Assembly (NCBI GenBank): GCA_963774935.1
Contig: CAVZGO010000003.1
Location: 186,001-250,000 of the forward strand
DNA from: CAVZGO01 sp963774935
GTDB lineage: Bacteria > Chloroflexota > Anaerolineae > Anaerolineales > UBA4823
Length of the DNA stretch: 64,000 bases
Reading direction: 5' to 3'
Part shown: in pieces, positions 55,332-64,000 of the stretch
Numbering within the stretch: position 1 is the stretch's first letter
Layout: each line of letters starts with the position of its first letter
The notes under the pieces: generated by a model
Databases searched by the model: none
What the model saw: the letters and a program-made list of their open reading frames with translations, nothing else
Told to the model about the DNA's origin: nothing
Translations under genes and position numbers: made by a program

Positions 55332-56225
55332 ATGAATAAAGGTATCTGGTATGGATTATTTGCTTATTTACTATGGGGCGTATTCCCGATCTATTGGAAA
55401 CTATTATCCAATGTAGCCTCGCCTGAAATCCTCGTCAATCGAATTATCTGGTCTTTGATTTTCCTGGTTTTGATCGCCCTTCTCAAACAGAATTGGCGTT
55501 GGGTTAAAGGATTATCACGTGAACCTAAAAAGCTGGCATGGTTGGCAGTTGCAGCCCTGCTACTTGGCGTGAATTGGTTTATCTATATTTGGGGAGTTAA
55601 TAACGGTTTTATCGTAGAAACAAGCCTGGGTTACTTTATCAATCCACTGGTAAATGTCTTCTTCGGAGTTGTATTCTTACGTGAGCAATTGCGCCCTGGT
55701 CATTGGCTGGCGGTAATTATTGCCGGAGCGGGTGTGCTTTTTCTTACGATCAGTAACGGTGCATTACCATGGATCGCTCTCAGCCTGGCTTTTAGCTTTG
55801 GTCTTTATGGATTGATCAAAAAGAAAGGTTCTCTGGAGTCTACAGAGAGCCTGACTATGGAGATGTCCATCCTCTTCATCCCTGCTCTGGTGTATCAATT
55901 TCTGTTGCTAAAGAATCATGTCTCTGCCTGGCAAGTTAATGACTTGTCAACTTATCTACTGTTTGTAATGAGTGGTCCTGTAACAGCCATTCCATTATTA
56001 TTATTTGGCAGTGCTGCTCGTAAGGTACCTCTTTCCACCCTTGGAGTATTGCAATATATAGCTCCTACAATGCAATTTTTAATAGGTGTATTGGTTTATG
56101 GGGAACTTTTTACCCAAACCAGATTAATAGGTTTTGCCATTATCTGGAGTGCACTGGTAATATTTACCTTCGATAATATGCGTCATCGATCTGCTGTAAA
56201 AGTACAACCAGTGTTGGAGGAGTGA
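55332..56225 (+). CDS. rarD: RarD-type EamA/DMT transporter
   Basis: A 297-residue inner-membrane protein with ten predicted helices. The RarD start pattern 'GLFAYLLWGVFPIYWKLL' and 'EILVNRIIWSLIFL' are seen, and then 'ISNGALPWIALSLAFSFGLYGLIKKKG'. RarD proteins belong to the drug/metabolite transporter family and were first linked to chloramphenicol sensitivity. Substrate unknown. It follows the CPBP gene, probably in one transcript. Confidence 0.88.
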   Translation: MNKGIWYGLFAYLLWGVFPIYWKLLSNVASPEILVNRIIWSLIFLVLIALLKQNWRWVKGLSREPKKLAWLAVAALLLGVNWFIYIWGVNNGFIVETSLGYFINPLVNVFFGVVFLREQLRPGHWLAVIIAGAGVLFLTISNGALPWIALSLAFSFGLYGLIKKKGSLESTESLTMEMSILFIPALVYQFLLLKNHVSAWQVNDLSTYLLFVMSGPVTAIPLLLFGSAARKVPLSTLGVLQYIAPTMQFLIGVLVYGELFTQTRLIGFAIIWSALVIFTFDNMRHRSAVKVQPVLEE

Positions 56226-56471
56226 CCCCTGGATTTGGAAAACAAGGAATTAAGCACGTAAATTATCAACGATCTGAGACTCGTAAATTTAATCCCGATG
56301 GCTCCAGAATTTATGCGTTGGTATCTCTACCAGCGCATAATTGATCTTTAATTTACGAACATTGCCAAATGCAAAGGATATAATAAAGGTTAAGCGTCCA
56401 ATAATACATAATTCGACGATAACTAAAGGTTTATAAAATTAGATTTTCCTATTTATATTGAGGGGAACACC
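56226..56471. other. intergenic region, no gene recognised
   Basis: A 246-bp AT-rich gap between rarD and the kinase gene. A TATAAT-like element occurs near 56379-56384. No hairpin or conserved reading frame stood out. Confidence 0.5.
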
Positions 56472-58955
56472 GTGGCATTATCTCAAGGTCAAATTTTAAA
56501 TAATCGCTATCGCATTGTGCGGCTGCTTAAGGTAGGAGGGTTTGGCGCTGTTTACCGTGCCTGGGATCTCAATTTACAACGTCCATGTGCTGTCAAAGAA
56601 AATAACCAAACCTCAGCAGATTCGACCCGTCAGTTTATGAAAGAAGCTACGATTCTCGCAAATTTGAGCCATCCAAACCTGCCACGGGTCACAGATCACT
56701 TCATCATACCAAATCAAGGTCAATACCTGGTGATGGATTTTATCGAGGGGCAGGATCTCTCATCCTTGCTTCAAGCGAATGGTCATCCACTTTCAATTGA
56801 TGCTGTGATGCCATGGATTATGCAGGTTAGCGATGCACTTAGCTATATGCACACCCAGACACAGCCGATCATCCACCGCGATATTAAACCTGAAAATATA
56901 AAAATTACTCCGGATGGACGAGCTGTTTTAGTGGATTTTGGTATCTCTAAAGTTTATGAACCGAATGCGCCAACTACCTCAGGAGCAAGAGCGGTAACGC
57001 CAGGATACTCTCCCCCTGAGCAGTATGGGCGAGGAGCGACAGATATTCGCTCTGATGTGTATTCCTTTGGAGCGACAATTTATACTTTACTCACCAATCT
57101 CGTTCCTCCCGATAGCGTAGATATTCTACGTGATCCCAGTCAACGCCCATTGCCCGTTTCGCAGATTAATCCTTCCGTTAACACACAGATCAACGCTGTC
57201 ATCGAAAAAGCGATGCAAATCGATCCACGGCAACAGATTCGCCAATCTATCTGAAATGAAACTGGCTTTGACAAATCCGAATTATATTCACCTGAAAGAT
57301 ACCGTCGTCGCTCAGGCGGCAGTTTCAGACAATATTCATCAACAACATATACCACCAGTACCAATAAATCAGAACCTTCCAATATCATCAAAACCAAAGT
57401 CTTATACCTGGCTCTGGTTGTTGCTCGTCGGAATTTTCGCCATCGCTGCGATTGCTGGCATTTTTTATGTCATAAACAATAACTCAGCACATCCAACAAC
57501 TGAACCTGTAATCACTCAAGAGCCACTTCCTGGTGAAGGTGAGGGAATGGAAGTCGTTCCGCTAGCCCCAATTGTTCAGCGCTTCGATCTATCACGCACA
57601 TCGATTAGTAGAGGAGAATGTCTTGAAGTAAGCTGGGATATTTCAGGTGAATTAGCTGAAGTCCAAATCAACCGGGACAATCTGGTGATCCACTCGTCTG
57701 CGATGAATTCTGCAGTTATCCAGGATTGTCCTACCGGTGTTGGTGGGGTAGTTATATTCGTTAATTGCTACAGGTCCAGGCGGGTCAGTTACCCAAGATC
57801 GCCAATTAATGGTAGAAGAAATCCCAGCAACTGAAGCTCCCGCACAACCTGAAGCACCACAGATTGCGGTCTTTGAGGTAGCAAATCCTGTCATTGAGAT
57901 CGGCGGCTGCACAGAGATTTTCTGGGAGATCGGAGGATCACTTTCGGAATCTGCTTTATATCGCAATAATGAGCTGATTGACCGCCGCAGTTCAACCCAG
58001 GGTCGGGTCGTTGAGTGTCCAAGCCAGAGTGGCCAATTTCTCTACAGATTGGTAGCCCAAGGTCCGGGTGGAACAACGCAAAATGAACGAAGCCTCATGG
58101 TAAAACCACTAGAACCAACATCTCCACCATCCAGCAGTGGTGTCATCCAACCGATAGCATATGTGGTAGGTGATCCAGGCGCAACCGATATTTATCTTTA
58201 TTTTCCGGAGTTGGATCGCAGCCAAGTATTTGTGAAAGGATTATGCGACTCTTCTGATCCTGAATGGAGTCTCGATGGACAAAGTATCCTATATCAATCG
58301 AACTGTCCAGATAAAAATAATTATGATCTGTTTATTTTGAATGTTAGTGGTGGCACTCCATATAACTTAACCAACACCCCCGAGTTCGATGAGCGTGAGC
58401 CGCATTATTCACCTGACGGGCAGCAAATCGTCTACCAACGGCAAACGCAAAGCTCTACTCCAGCAAGCCGAAATAATGAAGGCGAGATTATGATTATGAA
58501 CCAAGATGGAAGTGGGCTTCGATCACTAGGGCTCAAAGGCCGCCAACCCGTTATATCACCCAATGGACGAGATGCTTGCTTACATGACGAGGATTAATCG
58601 AATTTGGCAAGTATTACTCCACAATTTCACAAGTGGAACAACCAATCAATTAACAACCAATGAATCGACAAATTCCAGGTTTCCCACTTGGTCACCGGAT
58701 GGCAGATTTGTCGTCTATAGCACATCTATCGACAAAATTGATCTGGATCCGAATGGCATTTTCAAACACCCAATTGATGGTGGTGCACCTATTGGACTAA
58801 TCCAAAACGAACAATGTGGACGACCGGACTGGTCAGAAAGTGGATGGATTGTCTTCAGTTGTGCACCTGGTATTGAAATGATCAGAGAAGATGGCAGCAA
58901 TCGGACAGTATTAGTTAAAGACCAACGAGCATTTGCTCCAGTCTGGTTGCGATGA
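56472..58955 (+). CDS. membrane-anchored Ser/Thr protein kinase with Ig-like repeats and TolB-like propeller (frameshifted)
   Basis: GTG 56472 behind GAGGGG starts a Hanks-type kinase domain: 'LLKVGGFGAVYRAWD' with the glycine loop, 'CAVKENN' with the ATP lysine, 'IHRDIKPENIKITPDG' with the catalytic loop, 'VLVDFGISK' (DFG) and 'TPGYSPPEQYG'. Frame changes near 57240, 57760 and 58575 separate it from the rest. A transmembrane helix ('WLWLLLVGIFAIAAIAGIFYVI') is followed by two similar beta domains ('FDLSRTSISRGECLEVSWDI' and 'FEVANPVIEIGGCTEIFWEI') and a TolB-like propeller ('WSLDGQSILY', 'YSPDGQQIVYQR', 'WSPDGRFVVYS'). It should sense extracellular signals and phosphorylate cytoplasmic targets. 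Total about 828 residues. Confidence 0.8.
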
Positions 58956-58973
58956 GATTACTAGCATCAACCA

Positions 58974-60686
58974 TTGATACGTAAAAAAGTAGTATTTCCC
59001 ATAGCGATAATCATTATTTCCAGCAGCATGATGCTAATGATTGCTGGAATAAAATTAAGCGCGGATCTCTCAACGCCAGCAGCGACCACCACAGTTACTA
59101 ATTTTCCCACAAATACGCCTGCACCGTCCCTGACGATGGTTCCCGTCAATTTAGCCTCCACAGGTACCTGGACTCCTCCCGTTACAACTTCGTCTCCACT
59201 GACGGTCAACCAGTTGGAATTCATAAGCGATGTTACTATCCCTGACAGAACTTCCATTGCACCAAATACTGTTTTCACCAAGACCTGGCGTCTTCGCAAC
59301 AGTGGATCGAATATTTGGGAAAGCGGTTATAGCCTGGTATTTGACTCAGGAGAAACGATGGGTTTTTCAGGTAACCAGCTCCTACCCGAAGCCATCCAAC
59401 CTGGTGAGGAATTTGATGTAACCATCCATCTTACTTCACCAACCGCGCCTGGAACATATACAGGGTATTTTATGTTAGCTGATGCTAACGGAATGCGATT
59501 TGGCTCAGGAGTATTGTCTGACCAACCTTTCTATGTACAGATAACTGTAACAGGTCATGATGGATTAGCAATCACTCCTTCAGCCAGTACAAGCCAAGAC
59601 ATACCAGGTACCATTCATTTGGTCTCAAAGAATGAGTCATTACAAGGTATTGCCATTCGATATCATGTGGATATCGAAGACATCCGGATCGCAAATGGAA
59701 TGGTCGGTGACGCCATTCTTGCCGGGCAACGTTTGTTTGTTCCGAAACCCGGGCAATCATTAAGGAGACTTCCTTATCAATTTTCTATTACTGAGGGAGC
59801 GACTGACACTGACTACCCGTTAACTCTTTCAACAGATCGATTTACATTACACTACTCACCGGAAACCTACCCAGCAACGGATCCTCAAATCATATCGAGC
59901 CTGGTTGAAAGAAGTATCAATAACGCGGAGCGTATTTTTTCAAAACCACTCCCTTATCGATTTGACGTATATGTTGCCGGTAGTTTATTTGCGCCACCAG
60001 AACGAATATTACGAGGTCGGAGCTTTTCCAGGCAGCTTCGCTATCACTTTTTACATGATGGTACGGGTAACGCTGAAGATCAACAATATATTGCTGCACA
60101 CGAGCTTACCCATCTTTTTGCCTGGAATGTATTCGGGGTCCCGGTATCAACGATGCTAAGTGAAGGTGCGGCGGTGTATTCGGGTATGAATGCAATACTA
60201 GATAGCGATTACCTGTCACTCGATACATTCTGCGCTGCATTTCTACAAGCAGGTGAGCTGCCTCGAATATCCAGCTCACTGAGTTACCAGGGGCATAACC
60301 TGGATCTACAAAATTATTATGCAGCTGGAAGTTTCGTTGGATATCTCATCCGTACGTACGGGACGGAATCGTTTGGGCGTTTATACTCCACCGGAGATTT
60401 CACGGGGATTTATCAACGCAGCCTGCCATCACTTGAGGAGGATTGGCGCCAGTATCTGACCTCTGTACCAATTCCAGAAGGATTAGATCCTACGCGCCTG
60501 GTGAGCTCTGTAAAAGATGTGACGAGTGAGTATGGCCAATTTTTCCCGATTTTCCAAGGTACCGACAACCAGATTGCAGCTTATCGCGAGCTGGATAAAG
60601 CCCGTTTGGCATTGCTCGTAGGTAACCTCGATACTGTAGCCACCCAGCTAGATCGTTACCAAAAAGCATTATCAATTTCACCCTGA
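58974..60686 (+). CDS. secreted protein with NBR1-type Ig-like, LysM and peptidase MA-like domains
   Basis: A 570-residue protein. TTG 58974 is taken as start because it directly precedes a signal sequence (IRKKVVFPIAIIII); an ATGA start at 58952 with a frame change in the following poly-A is an alternative. Domains in order: Thr/Pro linker (about 30-75), NBR1-like Ig domain (about 82-195, 'FTKTWRLRNSGSNIWESGY'), LysM (about 213-258), and a gluzincin domain with 'IAAHELTHLFAW' near residue 376 and the downstream 'LSEGAAVYSG' glutamate. It follows the kinase gene closely (19 bp), so it may be part of the same operon. Confidence 0.82.
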   Translation: MIRKKVVFPIAIIIISSSMMLMIAGIKLSADLSTPAATTTVTNFPTNTPAPSLTMVPVNLASTGTWTPPVTTSSPLTVNQLEFISDVTIPDRTSIAPNTVFTKTWRLRNSGSNIWESGYSLVFDSGETMGFSGNQLLPEAIQPGEEFDVTIHLTSPTAPGTYTGYFMLADANGMRFGSGVLSDQPFYVQITVTGHDGLAITPSASTSQDIPGTIHLVSKNESLQGIAIRYHVDIEDIRIANGMVGDAILAGQRLFVPKPGQSLRRLPYQFSITEGATDTDYPLTLSTDRFTLHYSPETYPATDPQIISSLVERSINNAERIFSKPLPYRFDVYVAGSLFAPPERILRGRSFSRQLRYHFLHDGTGNAEDQQYIAAHELTHLFAWNVFGVPVSTMLSEGAAVYSGMNAILDSDYLSLDTFCAAFLQAGELPRISSSLSYQGHNLDLQNYYAAGSFVGYLIRTYGTESFGRLYSTGDFTGIYQRSLPSLEEDWRQYLTSVPIPEGLDPTRLVSSVKDVTSEYGQFFPIFQGTDNQIAAYRELDKARLALLVGNLDTVATQLDRYQKALSISP

Positions 60687-60723
60687 TTTTATTGTTAGCA
60701 TGAAGCCATAATAATGTAGTTCC

Positions 60724-61605
60724 ATGTTCGAAATTCATCCAATTACAGTCAGTCTTTCGCATATAGATGGGTATGGGCATGTTAATAATGCCGTATACAT
60801 CAGCTACATCCAATCTAAATTAGCCGAAATATTAGTTCGGCTCGGCTATGCGAAGGATTGGTGCCAGGATTCACTTTTTACTTGGAGTATTCCAAATATT
60901 GCTATCGAGTATCATCAGCCAGCTTATTTCGGTGATGTCCTTCAAGTATCGCTTGGTATTGAACACAGTGACAATCGAGAGATCGTTTTGCTGGCAGAAA
61001 TCTCTAAAAGTGGTAAAGGGTGTAAAGATACAAAGCTTGTTCGAGCCCGCATGCATTGGCAACGCATAAACCGACAGACTCGCCTACCAGTCCCAATTCC
61101 TGATTCAACACTCGAAAAATTAACCGCTGGGTTGAGCTCAAACATCACCCCACCGCGAGGCTTCGATCTTCCTTCAGACAATTCCCAGGCTCGGCGGTTT
61201 ACCTGGAAGCATGTTGTTCCAATTTACGAAGTGGGCCTCGATCGTCATGCACAACCAGAGTCAATTTACCATTGGCTGGAAACAGCAATCTTCGATTCTT
61301 TCGACCAGATCGGCTTGTCCCTGGAGCGTCGATTGGCACTTAATTTCCTGGTGCTGCAATCTCGCCATGACACGCAAATATTCTTCCAGCCCAAAAACGG
61401 TGACAATATTCATGCTGTCACCAGATTGGTCGAAGTAAAAAGATTACGCGCATCCTGGATGGTGGATTTATTTGTGGTGGATTCAGATGGATCACAAAAT
61501 TTAGCAGTACGAGATATCTCTACAGGTGTTTTTTTAGATGCACAAGGGAAACTGGCTCCTCCGCCCGCTGACGAACTTAAGGATCTTATCGCAAACTATA
61601 CCTGA
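60724..61605 (+). CDS. acyl-ACP thioesterase-like double-hotdog protein
   Basis: A 293-residue protein with two hotdog-type halves. The N-terminal half shows 'VSLSHIDGYGHVNNAVYISYIQ', the Asp-x-x-x-His-Asn-x-x-Y pattern of FatA/4-hydroxybenzoyl-CoA-thioesterase-like enzymes. The C-terminal half has 'WKHVVPIYEVGLDRHAQPES' and 'IYHWLETAIFDSF'. It would release fatty acids from acyl carrier protein or CoA in the cytoplasm. No fatty-acid synthesis genes are nearby. Confidence 0.78.
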   Translation: MFEIHPITVSLSHIDGYGHVNNAVYISYIQSKLAEILVRLGYAKDWCQDSLFTWSIPNIAIEYHQPAYFGDVLQVSLGIEHSDNREIVLLAEISKSGKGCKDTKLVRARMHWQRINRQTRLPVPIPDSTLEKLTAGLSSNITPPRGFDLPSDNSQARRFTWKHVVPIYEVGLDRHAQPESIYHWLETAIFDSFDQIGLSLERRLALNFLVLQSRHDTQIFFQPKNGDNIHAVTRLVEVKRLRASWMVDLFVVDSDGSQNLAVRDISTGVFLDAQGKLAPPPADELKDLIANYT

Positions 61606-61634
61606 GCTCTAAAGTTGCTAGTCATATGAGCTTG

Positions 61635-63341
61635 TTAAGTCTTAAGGGCTGCCCAATTAACCCCCTCAATATAATCATCCACATGTCGTTCAAGAATATC
61701 CAGTGGTAACGCTCCATTTTCCAATAATGCATCGTGAAATCCGCGAATATCGAACCTGTCCCCCAAAGTCTTTTCAGCTTTTGACCTAAGCTCCGAGATT
61801 TTTAATTCCCCAATTTTATATGCCAGAGCCTGCCCAGGCCAAAAGATATACCTGTCCACTTCGTTCTTGATATTTAAGAGAGTGGATGACGTGTTGTCCG
61901 CCATGAAATCGATTGCCTGCTGGCGTGTCCAACCCAAGGAGTGTATACCTGTATCGACCACCAGCCGGCAGGCGCGCCACATCTCGTAGCTTAATCGTCC
62001 GAAATTGCTGTAAGGATCCTGATAAAAGCCGACCTCCAGACCTAACCGCTCAGCATACAATGCCCAGCCCTCAATAAAAGCGGTAAATCCCCCAAACCTG
62101 CGAAAGTTAGGCAGGTTCTGGAGCTCTTGTTGTAAGGCAATTTGTAAATGATGTCCAGGGACGGCTTCATGCAGGGATAATGCCTCAATCTCATACAACG
62201 GTCGGCTTGAGAGGTCATAAGTATTAACATAATAATTACCCGCACGTGTACCATCCCCAGCGGGAGGAAAATAATAAGCCGCGGTATTCCCAGGAGCTGA
62301 ATGTTCAGGGACCATCTTGATGCCATAAGGCATTCGAGGTAATTTTCGGAACAATCTTGGTAATTCTCCGTCCATCCGTTTTAAGACCAATGCTGTCTTT
62401 TCAAGCAACTCATCAGCTGTTTTCGGATAAAACCGAGCATCTCGCCGAAGAAAGCTGATAAATTCTTTAAGATCAGAATTGAAGCCAAGGTTTTTCAGCA
62501 ACTCCTGCATTTCGGCACGTATACGATGAACCTCATCCATCCCGGTATTATGGATTTCCTGTGCTGAAAGCGGTAGGGTAGTGAACATCCGAATCCGGTG
62601 CTGGTAAAAATCATTGCCCCTCGGGAGTGACCATACACCGGGCTCAGGCCTGGCAGATACTTTATATTCCTCGATGATGAAGCGGAGAAATTTTTTGTAT
62701 CCTGTTACAACAGATCCCAGGATGGCTTTCGCTCCTTCTTTACTCAACCTTGCTTGTTCTATACCGGAAATGGAATCGGGAAAGGCGCGAAAAGGCTGGA
62801 AAAGAGGGCTCTTCTCAGCAACATTAACAATCTGGCTCTCTAATACTGATTCAATACCATCAAGTGTGGAAGATGCCGGCTTAAAACCACGTGGGATGCC
62901 TGCCTGCATCAACCCAATATATTCTTGAACAAGCTGGTCAAATGCATTTAACCGCGGAAGATAATTTTCATAATTCGAAAGGGAGCCAAATGGCATAATT
63001 TGGAATAACTCAGGAAAATCAGCATGAAAGCCAGCAGACTTTGCTACCGGAAGGTAATAACCGCCAAATTCCATTTCACGAATCGAATCATCCAATGTGC
63101 GTTTAAAGATATCGTAATTCAATTGATCTTCTGGCTGTAGTGAGGTTCGAACAATTTGATCGAGTTGATTTCGAAAAACCCGCATCTGGTCGAGTTGCTG
63201 AGAATAATCCGATTCTGTCACATGAGGTAGGCGATCATCATAGCGATGGTCCCCAGTCAGCGTTGCTGTGATTGGATCGCAAAGCATTCGATAATCCCAC
63301 TCATCTGATAAAAGTTTTTGGAAGTGCAGGTTATCATTCAT
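61635..63341 (-). CDS. DUF885 family putative metallopeptidase
   Basis: A 568-residue protein of family-typical length. The HExxH-like metal motif appears as 'SLHEAVPGHHLQIALQQEL', and 'FIEGWALYAERLG' contains a conserved downstream Glu, both characteristic of DUF885 (M3-like helical peptidases). No signal peptide is visible. GAGGAGCAAGTA precedes the ATG. Substrate unknown. Confidence 0.85.
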   Translation of the reverse strand: MNDNLHFQKLLSDEWDYRMLCDPITATLTGDHRYDDRLPHVTESDYSQQLDQMRVFRNQLDQIVRTSLQPEDQLNYDIFKRTLDDSIREMEFGGYYLPVAKSAGFHADFPELFQIMPFGSLSNYENYLPRLNAFDQLVQEYIGLMQAGIPRGFKPASSTLDGIESVLESQIVNVAEKSPLFQPFRAFPDSISGIEQARLSKEGAKAILGSVVTGYKKFLRFIIEEYKVSARPEPGVWSLPRGNDFYQHRIRMFTTLPLSAQEIHNTGMDEVHRIRAEMQELLKNLGFNSDLKEFISFLRRDARFYPKTADELLEKTALVLKRMDGELPRLFRKLPRMPYGIKMVPEHSAPGNTAAYYFPPAGDGTRAGNYYVNTYDLSSRPLYEIEALSLHEAVPGHHLQIALQQELQNLPNFRRFGGFTAFIEGWALYAERLGLEVGFYQDPYSNFGRLSYEMWRACRLVVDTGIHSLGWTRQQAIDFMADNTSSTLLNIKNEVDRYIFWPGQALAYKIGELKISELRSKAEKTLGDRFDIRGFHDALLENGALPLDILERHVDDYIEGVNWAALKT

Positions 63342-63546
63342 TACTTGCTCCTCAACCGTATAGCCACTCAGTATGCGCAGATTGTAACATCTTGAAGAGT
63401 CATATTATCGCTCTTTTTATCTCTTTTTTGTATTTTTATGGTAAAAATAAGTTGGTGTAACATTCTTTCTGTAAAATTCTGAACCTTAACAAAAGTGGTG
63501 AGTTAGAAGTATCCTTTAGGTTACCACACCAAAAAAGGAGAAGCCA

Positions 63547-64000
63547 ATGACTTACCAAACTGATTATAACCTTTCTGCGAACACGCTCGATGAGCTAACT
63601 CGACAAGGATTGGATGCAGTCCCGGAGCTGATGCGGGTACTGCTCAACAACATCATGCAGGTCGAAAGATCGAAGTATCTACAAGCCGGGGAGTACGAGC
63701 GGACTGCGGACCGGAAAGGCCACGCCAATGGGTACAAGCCAAAGACCGTGCGAACCCGGATGGGTGAGATTACCTTTGCGGTACCCCAGGTGCGGGAGGT
63801 GGGTTTTATCCATCGGCGTTAGAGAAGGGATTACGCAGCGAACGAGCTCTGGTGGCCACGCTGGCAGAGATGTACGTACAGGGAGTATCCACCCGAAAGG
63901 TCAAAGCCATCACCGAAGAGCTGTGTGGGATTGAAGTCTCAGCCATGCAGGTCAGCCGGGCAACCGCCCAACTGGATGCCGTCTTGCAAGAATGGCGTGA
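63547..64000 (+). pseudogene. IS256-family transposase, N-terminal part (frameshifted, cut by window edge)
   Basis: The first 91 residues (MTYQTDYNLSANTLDEL...) include 'YERTADRKGHANGYKPKTVRTRMGEI', typical of IS256 transposases. A frame change at GGGTTTT (63800-63806) continues as 'FYPSALEKGLRSERALVATLAEMYVQGVSTRKV', the next conserved IS256 segment. The DDE core lies beyond the window. AAAAGGAGAA precedes the ATG. The left end of the element should lie between 63420 and 63500 but was not resolved. Confidence 0.85.

Noticed and set aside
1..64000. Search for CRISPR arrays, tRNAs and rRNAs
   Set aside because: No regularly spaced repeats, tRNA cloverleaf or rRNA-like sequence was recognised on either strand by eye.

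Overview
The window looks like a chromosomal segment, probably metagenome-derived, of a moderate-GC bacterium. The best guess is Chloroflexota, class Anaerolineae. That is inferred from gene content: META, SH3b and NBR1-type Ig modules on lipoproteins, LysM/peptidase-MA proteins, a moxR-DUF58-DUF4129 set, STAND/WD40 and CHAT proteins, and a TolB-tailed Ser/Thr kinase. No rRNA, tRNA or CRISPR array was seen. Many ordinary genes (malic enzyme, NnrD, an M6 peptidase, an ATP-grasp enzyme, a protein kinase) are broken by single-base shifts, often at short homopolymers, and most dense in the first 16 kb. Consensus indels are a better explanation than decay, so these genes are given as single frameshifted loci.

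Layout. 1-3.8 kb: heavily frameshifted coding DNA, including a C-terminal LuxR-type HTH and a lipoprotein. 3.9-6.6 kb: a consensus promoter and structured leader with a terminator, then malic enzyme and a thioredoxin-reductase-like flavoprotein. 6.6-9.6 kb: M6 metallopeptidase and an IS30-type element with identifiable ends. 9.8-16.2 kb: a large META/SH3b lipoprotein, a two-gene ATP-grasp unit, and NnrD. 16.2-22.8 kb: YtxH and a membrane protein, an Lrp/AsnC regulator with phased upstream repeats, then a polyamine-type ABC operon (potA-D-B-C) with two tandem SET-domain genes joined to its end. 22.8-35.7 kb: HhH-GPD glycosylase, PfkB kinase, HD hydrolase, OsmC, EEP phosphatase, NYN/OST-HTH protein, histone-deacetylase-like amidohydrolase, Rnk/GreA-like factor, and the moxR-DUF58-DUF4129 operon. 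35.8-42.6 kb: AlaX-type editing protein, aromatic amino-acid decarboxylase, ABC exporter, LysM protein, membrane metallopeptidase with zinc ribbons.

The most striking region is 42.7-51.5 kb, a four-gene minus-strand operon. In order it encodes a C25/caspase-fold peptidase, a CHAT peptidase fused to an FGE/C-type-lectin-fold domain, a SIR2-like protein, and a large STAND NTPase. The STAND protein has one predicted transmembrane helix, a GH25 lysozyme-like domain that appears to have lost its catalytic acids, and WD40 repeats. Genes are packed with gaps of 31 and 44 bp and one ATGA overlap, behind a recognisable promoter. The combination suggests a membrane-spanning NLR-like conflict or defence system. 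A complete insertion sequence with 8-bp target duplications sits immediately upstream.

52.8-64 kb: a membrane protein behind a perfect -35/-10 promoter, isochorismatase-like hydrolase, CPBP protease, RarD-like permease, the frameshifted Ser/Thr kinase with Ig-like and TolB-like parts, an NBR1-Ig/LysM/peptidase protein, an acyl-ACP thioesterase-like protein, a DUF885 protein, and the start of an IS256-type transposase cut by the window edge.
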